Of a DNA stretch of 64,000 nucleotides, positions 1-8,771 are shown piece after piece. How positions within the stretch are numbered: the first letter of the stretch is position 1; each line of letters starts with the position of its first letter. Below the pieces are notes generated by a model. The model searched no databases. It was not told where the DNA came from and saw nothing but the letters and a program-made list of their open reading frames with translations. Origin of the DNA: JAAZBV01 sp964499695 (lineage in GTDB: Bacteria > Desulfobacterota > DSM-4660 > Desulfatiglandales > HGW-15); contig CAZCMD010000004.1 in NCBI GenBank assembly GCA_964499695.1, forward strand, positions 7,809 through 71,808, written 5' to 3'. The position numbers and the translations under genes were made by a program.

Positions 1-1599
1 TTCAGGTTTATATATTGTATTGAAAAACTCAACCATAGCAGCGAGGTCTTTCATGGCCATAAACACGCTTAATGTCTCGCCATTTTTTGCTGCTGCTTCA
101 AACAGGGGTTTGTTTTCAAGAATTCCCCTCGATGTTGTAAGTACCATTGTTCCCTTGCATCCGGTGTGCCTGTTTAACAACGCACTCGCCACATTAAAGG
201 AACTCAAACCGGGAATTGTTTCAAACATATTCTCATCAAAATGCTCACTGATATACTCGGACCCGCTCCATATCGTGGGATCACCATATTCAAGAATTGC
301 TACATGTTTGCCCTTGCTTAGCTCAGCCTTAATGGAATCAGCCATTGCAGCTCGTCTCTCTTCTACTATCTTTTTCAGGTCATCCTGAGATACCCCCGGA
401 TTCTTCTTTTTTACCTCTGGGGGTGAAAAATCATAGATATCAAAGAGAACAGGTTTATCACCCATATATTTGCCAAACCTCTTCTGTATGTCCGGTGGAC
501 ATATGAATGCATCTGCCCTTGACATGGCAGTAATGGCCTCTATGGTTATTAGGTCTGTATCGCCAGGGCCTATCCCTATATAGGTAAGTTTTGGTGATCT
601 TTTAAGGTCAATTACCTCTATTTTATTAACTGATTTGATATCACGATCTGCCATGATGTCATCAGAAGGCACAAATATGAATTTCCCTTCCTTATCAATC
701 TTTTTTCCATTTTTCATGTCAGCTATTATGGTGTTATCCTCAACCCTGTTCAGAAATATCTCCCCATATGAAAAGGTTGTCCTGTAGCCATCTGGCGCTG
801 ATATATGGAATATCTGCGAGAGTTTAGGTTCTATGCCAGCCTTGTTTATGATCTCATTAAACAAAACTCCGGAATAATCATCACTCCCATGATAGCCCTT
901 CCCTTCTCCCATGTGCAGTACATGCATATCTTTACGGTTTTTAAAACCTGAAAGATCGGTTATTGTAAGTTCCTGTTTTACCTTACCTGTAACTGTAAAT
1001 GATGGTGCATTAAGGTTAGCAGATTTGTCAGCAGCCATTCTGGGGGCAGGATCAATAACCTCAATACTAACGATGTTTTCAATAGATCTATCGGTATATT
1101 CATCACATGCCACAACCAGCTTTGGGAAACCTATTTTCCTGTCAAACTGCTTCATCCTTGGTTCTGATTCCTCTGGCTTATGACACGAACTGCAATCATG
1201 GTGGGGCCTGATAGGTGTGGCAGATGTAGCTATTATAATGTCATAGGAGTTTTTATAGAATATCTCACCCCATGACAGGGCAACCTCCTGCCCTTCACTG
1301 TTTCTGACCAGGACTGCCAGATCAATTACCTTATTATATGCAGATTCCTCCTTTGCAATAAAGGCTGTCTCAAGCAGTGTGCGGAGTGGTACACCATTAT
1401 AATACCATGCACCCCTGTATGATTTGTCTTTTAAAATTTCATTCAGTTGAATGCGGACGGTTTTGAACCTGCAAATATCTTCCATGGAAAGGTTCAAGGG
1501 CTGTCTTACTGCACCTGTGATGTTGATAGAGGATGCAAACAGGTTATTGCAAATAAAAATTGCGAAAAATAAAATAAATGGTATTAGAATTTTTTTCAT
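1..1599 (-). CDS. Secreted fusion: two sulfite-oxidase-like folds, CxxCH motif, tetrapyrrole methylase (3' end outside window)
   Basis: The frame is open for 533 codons from ATG at 1599 to the window edge, so the C-terminus is missing. An AAGGGGGCG Shine-Dalgarno precedes the ATG. Residues 1-23 look like a Sec signal peptide (KK, hydrophobic core, LFA/SS). Residues about 27-185 and 200-332 each resemble the sulfite-oxidase-type molybdopterin fold (NGVPLRTLLE, KLVVACDE, NIVSIEVID). CSSCHK at 136-141 fits a covalent c-type haem site. From residue 337 a tetrapyrrole (SAM) methylase begins (LTYIGIGPGDTDLITIEAI, then EYGDPTIWSG). The methylase family includes precorrin methyltransferases, which are cytoplasmic, so a copy behind a signal peptide is odd. 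It is last in a unit with a TonB receptor and CcsA/CcsB. Domain calls rest on motifs read by eye; the substrate is unknown. Confidence 0.75.
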   Translation of the reverse strand, partial: MKKILIPFILFFAIFICNNLFASSINITGAVRQPLNLSMEDICRFKTVRIQLNEILKDKSYRGAWYYNGVPLRTLLETAFIAKEESAYNKVIDLAVLVRNSEGQEVALSWGEIFYKNSYDIIIATSATPIRPHHDCSSCHKPEESEPRMKQFDRKIGFPKLVVACDEYTDRSIENIVSIEVIDPAPRMAADKSANLNAPSFTVTGKVKQELTITDLSGFKNRKDMHVLHMGEGKGYHGSDDYSGVLFNEIINKAGIEPKLSQIFHISAPDGYRTTFSYGEIFLNRVEDNTIIADMKNGKKIDKEGKFIFVPSDDIMADRDIKSVNKIEVIDLKRSPKLTYIGIGPGDTDLITIEAITAMSRADAFICPPDIQKRFGKYMGDKPVLFDIYDFSPPEVKKKNPGVSQDDLKKIVEERRAAMADSIKAELSKGKHVAILEYGDPTIWSGSEYISEHFDENMFETIPGLSSFNVASALLNRHTGCKGTMVLTTSRGILENKPLFEAAAKNGETLSVFMAMKDLAAMVEFFNTIYKPE

Positions 1600-1654
1600 A
1601 TACGCCCCCTTTGGTTACAGGGTTTAAGATACAACTACCTCTAAAAATAAACAT

Positions 1655-1674
1655 CCCCGCCAAAAAGCGCGGGG
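1655..1674 (-). terminator. Hairpin after the TonB receptor gene, possible weak terminator
   Basis: CCCCGC at 1655-1660 pairs with GCGGGG at 1669-1674 around an 8-base loop. On the minus strand it is followed by ATGTTTATTTTT, an imperfect U-tract. It lies between the receptor and the downstream fusion gene, so it may only reduce read-through. Confidence 0.45.
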
Positions 1675-1714
1675 AAGTTTACCTTTAACCAATTACAAAT
1701 ATACCAAATAATAA

Positions 1715-3706
1715 TTAGAACTTTGCTTCAAGTCCAATCAAAAGACTTCTTCCTTCCCTTGGAAAACCATATCCGGTACTGTAATTTTCATCAAGTAGAT
1801 TCTGCAGACTCATGTTAACCTGGAAATTTTTGGTCATCTGAAACATACCTTTAATATCAAATAGCCAGTAGTCATCAAGTTCAACCCAATCCCCATTCCT
1901 TTTCTCCTCTTTCTGACCCTTGTCATATCTTGCCTTTACTAATAAGGAGAGATAATCATTAAATGTGATCAGGTCAGTAATCTTAAACTGGTGTTTTGGG
2001 GTTTCAGGGAGATAATCACTTTCTCTTCCGGGGGTATCATTCTGGGCATCAACATAGGCATAGGCAAGCTGGATATTATTTTTATCAAAGTATGTGTTAG
2101 CAAGTGAAAATTCAAAACCTTTATAACTCGCCTCACCTATATTGTCATTGTAATCAAGTTCCTCTTCACCTACTGTAATTGTAGTTTCCGTGATTAGATC
2201 GGTTACATCTGAATAGAAAAGGGTAAAATCGATAACGCTTTCAAAAGGAATAGCACTTGAGATCCCGGCTTCGTAATTTAAAGACTCTTCCTTTTTCAGA
2301 TCGGGGTTAGGTATGGCAGTATCAAGATAAGCCGAGAACAATTCCTTCTGAGTGGGGAATCTTGTTTTCTTTGCTGCAGAAACATGGAGTTCAGTCTTAT
2401 CTGTTAACCCGTAGGTCAATCCCAGAATACCATTTAATGAATCATCATCATCCCTTGTTTCAGCACCATTTGCATACTTTGCTTCCTGAACATCATAGTT
2501 CATTCCTGCTACAAGAAAGGCTTTTTCGGTTAGTTCAATAGAGTCTTCAACCCCATATGATGATGTCCTGGTTTCGTATTTCTCCCATGGATCACCAGTA
2601 TCACCCTGTGCCTTATGAACATCATTCTTTAAATGATATGAAAAACTCAGGATATTTTTATCAATAAAGTCGGTTCTAACGATCAGAGAGCCACCGTCCG
2701 TGTGGTCATCATAGGTACTGTGAAAGGAAGAACGTGCCGTCTGTGTTGTATAGTTTGCATTATCATATGCATCCAGCACATTGTAATACTCATCATGATA
2801 CAGCCTGACCTTTGCTGACAGGTTGTCGGTTATCCTGCTGTCGCCTATAAAATAATAGGTTGTCTTTTCCCATTCAGGAAAACGCCAGTAACGCGGACGT
2901 TCGGAAGGATAAATGTTTGGTGGCAATCCCTTATCACTGTTGGTTTTATAATAACCTAATGCATACTCATGGCCCTCAGTTGGCATGAACCCTACCTTTA
3001 TAGATTCTGTATGACTTTTTACATAAGAGTTATCCCTTTCGTCGCCCCTTTCAGGTGAATCTGCAGTTGGTTCATCTGGTGGCACATAATCTTCGGACAT
3101 CTCAAAATAATCACTGTTGAGGCCTGTAAAACCACCCATGATATAAAACTTACCTATCATGGAACCCATATTTAAAGTGCCCCTGTAGTTATCCAGGCCA
3201 TAACTAAACTTTAATGACCCTTCAAAAATCTCTGTTGGTTTCATTGAAATTATGTTTATAACGCCGCCCATTGTATTAGCGCCATACAATGTTGATGCTG
3301 CCCCTTTACTGAGGGTAATTCTTGATATATTTCCTGTTGAGATCTCACCAGGATCTACATAACCATCGTAGGGGATATACCAGGGAATACCATCAAAAAA
3401 AATAGGCACATATCTCTCATTGAATCCTCTTACATTGACATATGCTTCATTTCTTGACCCTGTACTGATAGCCAACCCTGGCATGGTATCGAGTGCATCA
3501 GCGATAGTATCCAGGTCATTAAGTTCCATCTGATCCCTGTCTAATGTCTCGGTTGTAGCGACCTTTGATATTGCCTCGGAATTGGCTGATACAACGATTT
3601 CACCAAGCTCAAATACCTCTTTTTTCTTTTCTTCAGCAGTCACATACCCGCTCAAAAAGAGAGATCCCAGGATGCATAAAATAAAAAACAACTTTATCCT
3701 TATCAT
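1715..3706 (-). CDS. TonB-dependent outer-membrane receptor
   Basis: 663 residues with a signal peptide ending near LSGYVTAEE. A TonB-box-like ELGEIVVSA is followed by a plug domain (VNVRGFNERYVPIFFDGIP, then LYGANTMGGVINI) and a long 22-strand-type barrel rich in aromatic strands, ending in a C-terminal Phe (GLEAKF). The length is usual for BtuB/CirA-type receptors. It imports a bound metal complex across the outer membrane using TonB energy. The ligand cannot be read from sequence. Its partners are CcsA/CcsB upstream (19-base gap) and the exported methylase fusion downstream, which points to a haem, cobalt/corrinoid or other tetrapyrrole ligand (inference). No riboswitch is seen directly upstream, unlike the second receptor at 24384-26441. 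Confidence 0.9.
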   Translation of the reverse strand: MIRIKLFFILCILGSLFLSGYVTAEEKKKEVFELGEIVVSANSEAISKVATTETLDRDQMELNDLDTIADALDTMPGLAISTGSRNEAYVNVRGFNERYVPIFFDGIPWYIPYDGYVDPGEISTGNISRITLSKGAASTLYGANTMGGVINIISMKPTEIFEGSLKFSYGLDNYRGTLNMGSMIGKFYIMGGFTGLNSDYFEMSEDYVPPDEPTADSPERGDERDNSYVKSHTESIKVGFMPTEGHEYALGYYKTNSDKGLPPNIYPSERPRYWRFPEWEKTTYYFIGDSRITDNLSAKVRLYHDEYYNVLDAYDNANYTTQTARSSFHSTYDDHTDGGSLIVRTDFIDKNILSFSYHLKNDVHKAQGDTGDPWEKYETRTSSYGVEDSIELTEKAFLVAGMNYDVQEAKYANGAETRDDDDSLNGILGLTYGLTDKTELHVSAAKKTRFPTQKELFSAYLDTAIPNPDLKKEESLNYEAGISSAIPFESVIDFTLFYSDVTDLITETTITVGEEELDYNDNIGEASYKGFEFSLANTYFDKNNIQLAYAYVDAQNDTPGRESDYLPETPKHQFKITDLITFNDYLSLLVKARYDKGQKEEKRNGDWVELDDYWLFDIKGMFQMTKNFQVNMSLQNLLDENYSTGYGFPREGRSLLIGLEAKF

Positions 3707-3725
3707 AAAAACTCCTCCTATTTTT

Positions 3726-4556
3726 CTATTTATTATTGCTATTTTGGTTAATATGAGGTTTTCGCCACGTCATAACCAGGTAAATAAATATTCCCGCAAT
3801 CATTACCGGATATATGATTAAAAAGGTCTTGAGCGCCGGGTTTCTTGAAATGGTAAACATCGCCCATGCCTCTGTACCAGGGCCAGGTTCACCTTTAAAA
3901 TCATCCGGCAGTGCAAAGCTTTTGAGTGTCACATGTACATCACCGTAACTCATTGGCTTCAGCAGGTATACTCTTTGACTCTTTAAAAATTCCCCATTTC
4001 TGTTAAGAGATACATCCACATAACTTTCCATATAATTAAGCTCATCACTGGTAATATCCCTTTTGGCCTTATTAAGAGCCTTCACATCACCAACAAAATA
4101 AACATCGTTAAGGATGAGCTCATACCCTTCTTTATTAGTATAATTTGCGCTTTTCCCCAGCTTGATATCATTATATTCAAACCCGAGCATAAGCCCGCCA
4201 AGGTGGCCAAGGGCAACAAAACCGAATATGCAATGCACTATAAGCATAAATAATTTACTGCCGCTGAACCTGGCCTGTATGATTTTATATATTTTGCTCC
4301 ACGAACAGAAAATCAGGTTGATCCCGATCACTGTCATTCCGGCACAGAGTAATATGAACCATATCTTTAGAAATCCTGCCCCGCTCTTATCTGAAAAGAG
4401 CCAGTCTCTTATAAGCAGGTCATTCATTACCCTGAAATCCTTCACATAAGACTCTTCCCCTGCCAGATAGAGTCCAAGCCCCATCCATATAACCAGAAAT
4501 ACCAGGGTCCACATGCTTAGATACATAGAAGAAAGCTTTTCAGATGCTTTACTCAA
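3726..4556 (-). CDS. CcsB/ResB-like cytochrome c biogenesis protein
   Basis: 276 residues from a TTG start at 4556. The TTG overlaps the TGA stop of the upstream gene as TTGA and is preceded by GAGGAA at a 6-base spacing, so I prefer it to the ATG at 4619, which would overlap the upstream gene by 67 bases. Predicted membrane segments lie near residues 15-32, 60-85, 105-125 and 245-265, with a soluble region of about 120 residues before the last one. This fits the ResB/CcsB family of System II cytochrome c assembly, which works with CcsA to deliver haem to CxxCH apocytochromes in the periplasm. The CSSCH motif in the third downstream gene is a possible client. The protein is shorter than classical ResB, so a specialised role is possible. 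Confidence 0.7.
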   Translation of the reverse strand: MSKASEKLSSMYLSMWTLVFLVIWMGLGLYLAGEESYVKDFRVMNDLLIRDWLFSDKSGAGFLKIWFILLCAGMTVIGINLIFCSWSKIYKIIQARFSGSKLFMLIVHCIFGFVALGHLGGLMLGFEYNDIKLGKSANYTNKEGYELILNDVYFVGDVKALNKAKRDITSDELNYMESYVDVSLNRNGEFLKSQRVYLLKPMSYGDVHVTLKSFALPDDFKGEPGPGTEAWAMFTISRNPALKTFLIIYPVMIAGIFIYLVMTWRKPHINQNSNNK

Positions 4557-5290
4557 TATAAATTCCTCATGACAGTCAGGGTAAGAAAAAACAGGCCGGA
4601 TAAAGCCCCTATTATGCACCTGACATCCTCCGCCTTCCGGCCTTTTCCGGGGATATGGAATGCAAGCATCAGATAAAGTACAACAAGGGTTGACTGGAAA
4701 AAGGTTTTACTCCACATCCAGAAATCTCCCCAACCCTTCTGGCACCAGATGATGCCGATATATTCACCCATCAGGTAAAAAACGGCTGCAAGCAGTAAAT
4801 AATTTCTGCCATAATGAGCAAGCATGCTTGTCCGCTCATCAATTTCACGCTGGATAATAAACTGGATAAACCATGCGGTTGCAAAAAGCATAAGCGCAAG
4901 GGCTATGCAGCGAAAAGTATGGAACATAACAATATATACATACCCGTGGTCATATACCCTTACGCTGGCCTCTTTTGGAAAAAAATACATTATCAGGAAG
5001 AGAATGATGATCTCGATCCATACCCACATTCGGACCTTTTCTTTAAAATCTCCCCTGATGAATAAAACAAGTCCGGTTGTACCCAAAATTAGCGATACAA
5101 GAAGAAAAAATTCGAAGATATTGTATACCGGAAAATTTCTTGAACTGTTAAAAAGAAGAAAAAGCACTGAAAAATTAACAAGAAGAGCACCAGCACAAAT
5201 TGTAATTTCGGATTTTCTATACCCGCCCAGACGGGATAAAAATAATATGAAATATAGAGCAAAACTTAAATAATAAAGATTTATTAACAT
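4553..5290 (-). CDS. CcsA/CcmC-type haem-handling membrane protein
   Basis: 245 residues with about seven to eight hydrophobic segments. The hallmark is the tryptophan-rich WGDFWMWS stretch near residue 190, which matches the WWD motif of haem-handling proteins (CcmC, CcmF, CcsA), where external haem is bound. In System II, CcsA with CcsB moves haem to the periplasm and attaches it to c-type cytochromes. It is the first gene of the minus-strand unit ccsA-ccsB-TonB receptor-fusion and is translationally coupled to ccsB. The length is near that of short CcsA proteins. Confidence 0.8.
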   Translation of the reverse strand: MLINLYYLSFALYFILFLSRLGGYRKSEITICAGALLVNFSVLFLLFNSSRNFPVYNIFEFFLLVSLILGTTGLVLFIRGDFKEKVRMWVWIEIIILFLIMYFFPKEASVRVYDHGYVYIVMFHTFRCIALALMLFATAWFIQFIIQREIDERTSMLAHYGRNYLLLAAVFYLMGEYIGIIWCQKGWGDFWMWSKTFFQSTLVVLYLMLAFHIPGKGRKAEDVRCIIGALSGLFFLTLTVMRNLY

Positions 5291-5412
5291 TTTTTATTGA
5301 TAAAGGTTGAATATTTTCCATTATGTCAAACATAATATAATACATAGATACCTTTAATTGTCTTTTCTAGTCAAGCATTTTTATTTTTTTATTTTTAACA
5401 CAATTTTATTAC

Positions 5413-5441
5413 TATTTATTACCAATATTGACCCATGTCAA
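5413..5441 (-). promoter_or_regulatory. Possible sigma-70 promoter for the ccsA unit
   Basis: On the minus strand TTGACA (5441-5436) is followed after 17 bases by TAAATA (5418-5413), a poor -10. The -35 lies in a 14-base dyad, TTGAC-CCAT-GTCAA at 5428-5441, which could be an operator. The rest of the AT-rich 5291-5527 gap shows nothing else I can support. Confidence 0.25.
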
Positions 5442-5527
5442 CATTTAACAAATACACATTTCTACTTTACATATATCCCCGTTAAGAAGTATGTTTCTCC
5501 CTTATTTTTCAAAGATCGGATGACTTT

Positions 5528-6289
5528 ATGGCAAAAAAATCAGGCCAAAAAAATATTTTCAGATGGTATGACCCATTTACCTTTTATATCCTGCTGCCAT
5601 TAATAACATCTCTACTCAAACTTCTATTGCTTTCATACAGATTGATAAGGGTTGAAGGAGTTGACCTTGAAAAAAAGGCGCTTGAAATGTCCGGCGGAAA
5701 GGCAGTTTACTGCTCGTGGCATCAGAGGCTTGTATTTCATCCCTGGTACCTCTCAAAAAGGGGGGTAACCGTAATGGTGAGTCAGAGCCGTGACGGCGAG
5801 TTTGCGGCCAGGTTCATAAATGCCCTTGGTCTTGGTGATGTAAGGGGCTCTTCAACCCGGGGTGGTCTGGGTGCCCTGATAAAGCTCAAACAGAAGATAT
5901 TAGCCGGTGAAACAAATGGCGGGATGGTAGTTGATGGCCCGCTTGGCCCGCCACGTGTTGCAAAGATGGGGGCTGTATTGCTTGCAAAAAGCAGCGGGGC
6001 TCCGCTCATGCCCATTATGTGGGGAACTGACAGAAGCTGGGTATTAAACAGTTGGGACAGGTTCATTATTCCAAAACCATTTGCAAAGATAGTTTACTGC
6101 CATACTGAGCCGATATGGGTGCCTGAATCAGCCTCTGATGATGAGCTTGAAATCTACAGAAAACAGCTTGAAGAGAGCCTGAACAGGGCAGCCAGATGGT
6201 GTGATGAACAGTTTGGTGAAGAAAAACCCTGGAGAAAGGTAAAGAAGGATGGCATTCCCGAAACAGGTCCGGTCGATAACTCCATATGA
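5528..6289 (+). CDS. DUF374 lysophospholipid acyltransferase-like protein
   Basis: 253 residues with one hydrophobic segment near residues 18-38. Family motifs read in order are CSWHQR (about 61-66), SQSRDGEFAARF (about 80-91), GSSTRGG (about 101-107) and DGPLGPPRVAKMGA (about 133-146). This is the DUF374 pattern, related to LpxL/PlsC-type acyltransferases. Members are thought to act at the inner membrane on lipid A or phospholipid precursors; the exact reaction is not known. It stands alone on the plus strand, divergent from the ccsA unit and convergent with cbiB. A GGAT lies upstream of the ATG. Confidence 0.8.
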   Translation: MAKKSGQKNIFRWYDPFTFYILLPLITSLLKLLLLSYRLIRVEGVDLEKKALEMSGGKAVYCSWHQRLVFHPWYLSKRGVTVMVSQSRDGEFAARFINALGLGDVRGSSTRGGLGALIKLKQKILAGETNGGMVVDGPLGPPRVAKMGAVLLAKSSGAPLMPIMWGTDRSWVLNSWDRFIIPKPFAKIVYCHTEPIWVPESASDDELEIYRKQLEESLNRAARWCDEQFGEEKPWRKVKKDGIPETGPVDNSI

Positions 6290-6539
6290 TTTTTTAATGT
6301 AAGTTCCCATTGAGTCGTTTTATCAGGTCCCTTTATCTCAACTATGTTGAAGATCTCCCTGACAGATGCACGCGCTCCAGAGATAAAAATAGATTTACAA
6401 ATAATATGCCACAACACTTATAAATTACGAATAAACTTCAAAAAATAATTCAACCGATTGATATCACTGACTTTTGATAAAATTATATATAACTAATTGA
6501 GGATTATTTACTTTTTTACAGGTTACTCACATTGCAACG

Positions 6540-6579
6540 ATGCACCTTCTAATGTGCATGATGCACACAATAGTGTGCA
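6540..6579. repeat. Two adjacent TGCAC-type hairpins between convergent genes
   Basis: ATGCAC (6540-6545) pairs with GTGCAT (6554-6559), and TGCACAC (6562-6568) pairs with GTGTGCA (6573-6579) around an AATA loop. The four TGCAC/GTGCA half-sites sit just past the cbiB stop in the 298-base gap 6290-6587. There is no U-tract, so this is not a standard terminator. The rest of the gap shows nothing I can support. Confidence 0.5.
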
Positions 6580-6587
6580 CAAGGTAC

Positions 6588-7583
6588 TCAAAGGATGATA
6601 TAAAGTATAGATGAAATAAGGGCTACAAAAAGGAATGCGGAAATAAATAACAACCTTTTGACACCCTGTATATAAGGAAATTCAGGATCAGGAAACTCTG
6701 CCCCTAGCCAGGGTTTTTCCTTTAGCCCTTCCGGGTATCTTACAGGCCCGCCTAATCTAGCCCTGATCGCCCCTGCAACAAAGCTTTCCGGATGGGCCGA
6801 ATTGGGTGAATCATGTTTTAGCCTGTCACGCAGGGAGGTCTTTAATCCGGTTAAGGGATGAAGACCGGAAAACAGGGCGCCAAAAAAAAGCAGGATCAGA
6901 GAGAGACGCGCTGGTATAAAATTTAAGATGTCATCCAGCCTTGCGCCAGCCCAGCCTATCTCTACCAACTCCTCTGTTTTGTGCCCTACCATGGAATCAA
7001 GGGTTGACGCCACCTTGAAGATTATGAGGAAAATAACACCGGAATATATCGAGTCGATATCAATCAATGGGCCAATGATAGAACCGACGCAATACCAGAA
7101 AACAGGAGAGAGAAATCCGTCAACAAAATTTTCCGCCAGGGTCTCAATAGCAGCCCTGATGATACCCTTTTCATCGAGGCAATTCACATCGCGGCCAACA
7201 ATCATGGCGATAGATTCCCTCGCCTTAAAAAGGTCATTATTCTTTAGTGCATCTGTAACAGGCCGGCAGTGGTTAAAGAGGTCTTTCAGCGCTATGAGGG
7301 AATAGACAAAATAGATATTTATCAGAATGGCGACTGTGGGATGAAGCTGGTAAAAAGCTGCAACTAATAAAGAATAGATTGAAACAGAGATAAGGATTGT
7401 CAGCAATGTGAGAATAACCCCGCTGAGTTTAAGGTTCCATGATCTGCCTTTAAGCCAATTATGCAGCCAGTCGATCAAGCCGCCAATTAATCTTACCGGG
7501 TGATACCTGTAGTTTGGATCACCCAGTATAAGATCAAATATAAAACCTGAAATCAGTATTATGGCCGGGGTATAATGCTCCAT
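6588..7583 (-). CDS. cbiB: Adenosylcobinamide-phosphate synthase CbiB/CobD
   Basis: 331 residues starting at MEHYTPAI (ATG at 7583, 7 bases after the upstream stop). An upstream ATG at 7676 would add 31 unrelated residues inside the previous gene. The family signature GDPNYRYHPVRLIG is near residues 20-33, and several hydrophobic helices follow. The enzyme joins aminopropanol (phosphate) to adenosylcobyric acid to make adenosylcobinamide (phosphate) at the inner membrane. It is the last gene of riboswitch operon A, directly after the aminotransferase that would supply the aminopropanol phosphate. Confidence 0.93.
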   Translation of the reverse strand: MEHYTPAIILISGFIFDLILGDPNYRYHPVRLIGGLIDWLHNWLKGRSWNLKLSGVILTLLTILISVSIYSLLVAAFYQLHPTVAILINIYFVYSLIALKDLFNHCRPVTDALKNNDLFKARESIAMIVGRDVNCLDEKGIIRAAIETLAENFVDGFLSPVFWYCVGSIIGPLIDIDSIYSGVIFLIIFKVASTLDSMVGHKTEELVEIGWAGARLDDILNFIPARLSLILLFFGALFSGLHPLTGLKTSLRDRLKHDSPNSAHPESFVAGAIRARLGGPVRYPEGLKEKPWLGAEFPDPEFPYIQGVKRLLFISAFLFVALISSILYIIL

Positions 7584-7590
7584 ATTAATC

Positions 7591-8667
7591 TCATTTTCCG
7601 AAGGATGATAACAGTGAAAGCAGACTGTTATTATCTTCGACAGAACGGATACCGAACCTGAAAAAGTTATCCTCAAGCCCCCTGAAATTTCTGCAATCCC
7701 TTATAAAGATACCGTTTCCGAGCAGGTATTTTAAAAGATCATCAAGGTTTCCTGTTTTTTTCCATCTGCATAAAAAAAAGTTGGTACAGGATGGGAACAC
7801 CTCTACGCCATCCATCTCTTTCAGTATGCCAAATATCCTTTCCCTTTCAGAGGTAAGATATTTCATGGTAGCGGTTTCATAATCCTCACAATCCTTTAAA
7901 AGGAGAGCAACCTTTTCTGCTATACCATTAACAGTCCAGGGCTCCTTGTATTCATTTAAACGTCCTATCGTATCCCCGTGGCTTATTACACCCCCCATGC
8001 GAAGCCCGGCAATGGAGTAAAACTTTGTAAATGAATGGATAAGTATCAGATTTGGATATCTGTTGCATGAAATAAGGCTTTCATCCTTCCAGTTATCAAC
8101 GAACTGTATAAATGCCTCATCAATTATAAAATATTTATCAGGAAATTTTTCTCTAAGGTAAATTATTGTATCCCGCTTAAACATGCCCCCGGTCGGATTA
8201 TTGGGTCGCCCGACCCAGATGGCATCAACACTGTTAATAACAGTTTCAAGCTCCATTGTTGAAGGCATTGCAAAATTATTATCAGGTTTCAGTGGATAGG
8301 TGATTACCTCTGCCCCTGCTAATGTAGAAGCCCTTTCATAATCATAAAATGATGGTGCAGGGATAAGCACCCTTTTAAATTTAAGCGCACGCGGTATCAG
8401 GTATATAAGTTCGGTTGATCCGTTTCCGGCAAGAAATTCATCATGCTTTATTCCTGTCTTATAAGCGTAAAAATCGGTGATCCCCTGGCCGTCAATGCTG
8501 GGATAATCCTGCACAGTATTAACAAGGCTATGCCAGTTTTTAGTTATAACATCAGGCATACCCAGTGGATTAAGGTTTACGCTGAAATCTATTATCTTTG
8601 TTTCAGGCAGATTAAGCCTTGCAAGATCAGCAAGGGGGTTTCCGCCATGTTTGTGTTCAGTTGCCAT
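7591..8667 (-). CDS. cobD: Threonine-phosphate decarboxylase-like aminotransferase of cobalamin synthesis
   Basis: 358 residues, class I/II PLP fold. IDFSVNLNPLG near residues 25-35 is typical of the CobD/CobC (HisC-like) group. VGRPNNPTGG is the substrate/PLP loop, and the PLP lysine lies in HSFTKFYSIAGLRMG. The family decarboxylates L-threonine phosphate to (R)-1-amino-2-propanol phosphate, the linker added by CbiB, whose gene follows after 7 bases. I cannot separate the Salmonella CobD activity from the CobC-type role by eye. The 104-base gap to cobS is occupied by a REP pair, and no clear Shine-Dalgarno is seen. Confidence 0.88.
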   Translation of the reverse strand: MATEHKHGGNPLADLARLNLPETKIIDFSVNLNPLGMPDVITKNWHSLVNTVQDYPSIDGQGITDFYAYKTGIKHDEFLAGNGSTELIYLIPRALKFKRVLIPAPSFYDYERASTLAGAEVITYPLKPDNNFAMPSTMELETVINSVDAIWVGRPNNPTGGMFKRDTIIYLREKFPDKYFIIDEAFIQFVDNWKDESLISCNRYPNLILIHSFTKFYSIAGLRMGGVISHGDTIGRLNEYKEPWTVNGIAEKVALLLKDCEDYETATMKYLTSERERIFGILKEMDGVEVFPSCTNFFLCRWKKTGNLDDLLKYLLGNGIFIRDCRNFRGLEDNFFRFGIRSVEDNNSLLSLLSSFGK

Positions 8668-8685
8668 ATAATACCAAATTATATC

Positions 8686-8757
8686 GTAGGGGCGAACCTA
8701 TGTGTTCGCCCGGTTTTCAAATCCAGAATTCGGGCAGACACACAGGTCTGCCCCTAC
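8686..8757. repeat. REP pair (BIME-like), GTAGGGGC family
   Basis: Two inverted units, GTAGGGGCGAACC...TTCGCCC (8686-8711) and GGGCAGAC...CCCCTAC (8732-8757), each itself a hairpin. The same design recurs at 15679-15796 and 16066-16142. It lies between cobS and cobD inside operon A and may affect mRNA stability. Confidence 0.85.
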
Positions 8758-8771
8758 ATTTTCTAAAAATA

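Noticed and set aside
4824..5273. 149-codon plus-strand frame opposite the CcsA-like gene
   Set aside because: It is antisense to a membrane protein with the WWD-type motif; the basic, repetitive product is typical of a shadow.
5358..5603. Small plus-strand frame before the DUF374 gene
   Set aside because: AT-rich, no Shine-Dalgarno, and overlaps the start of the real gene in another frame.
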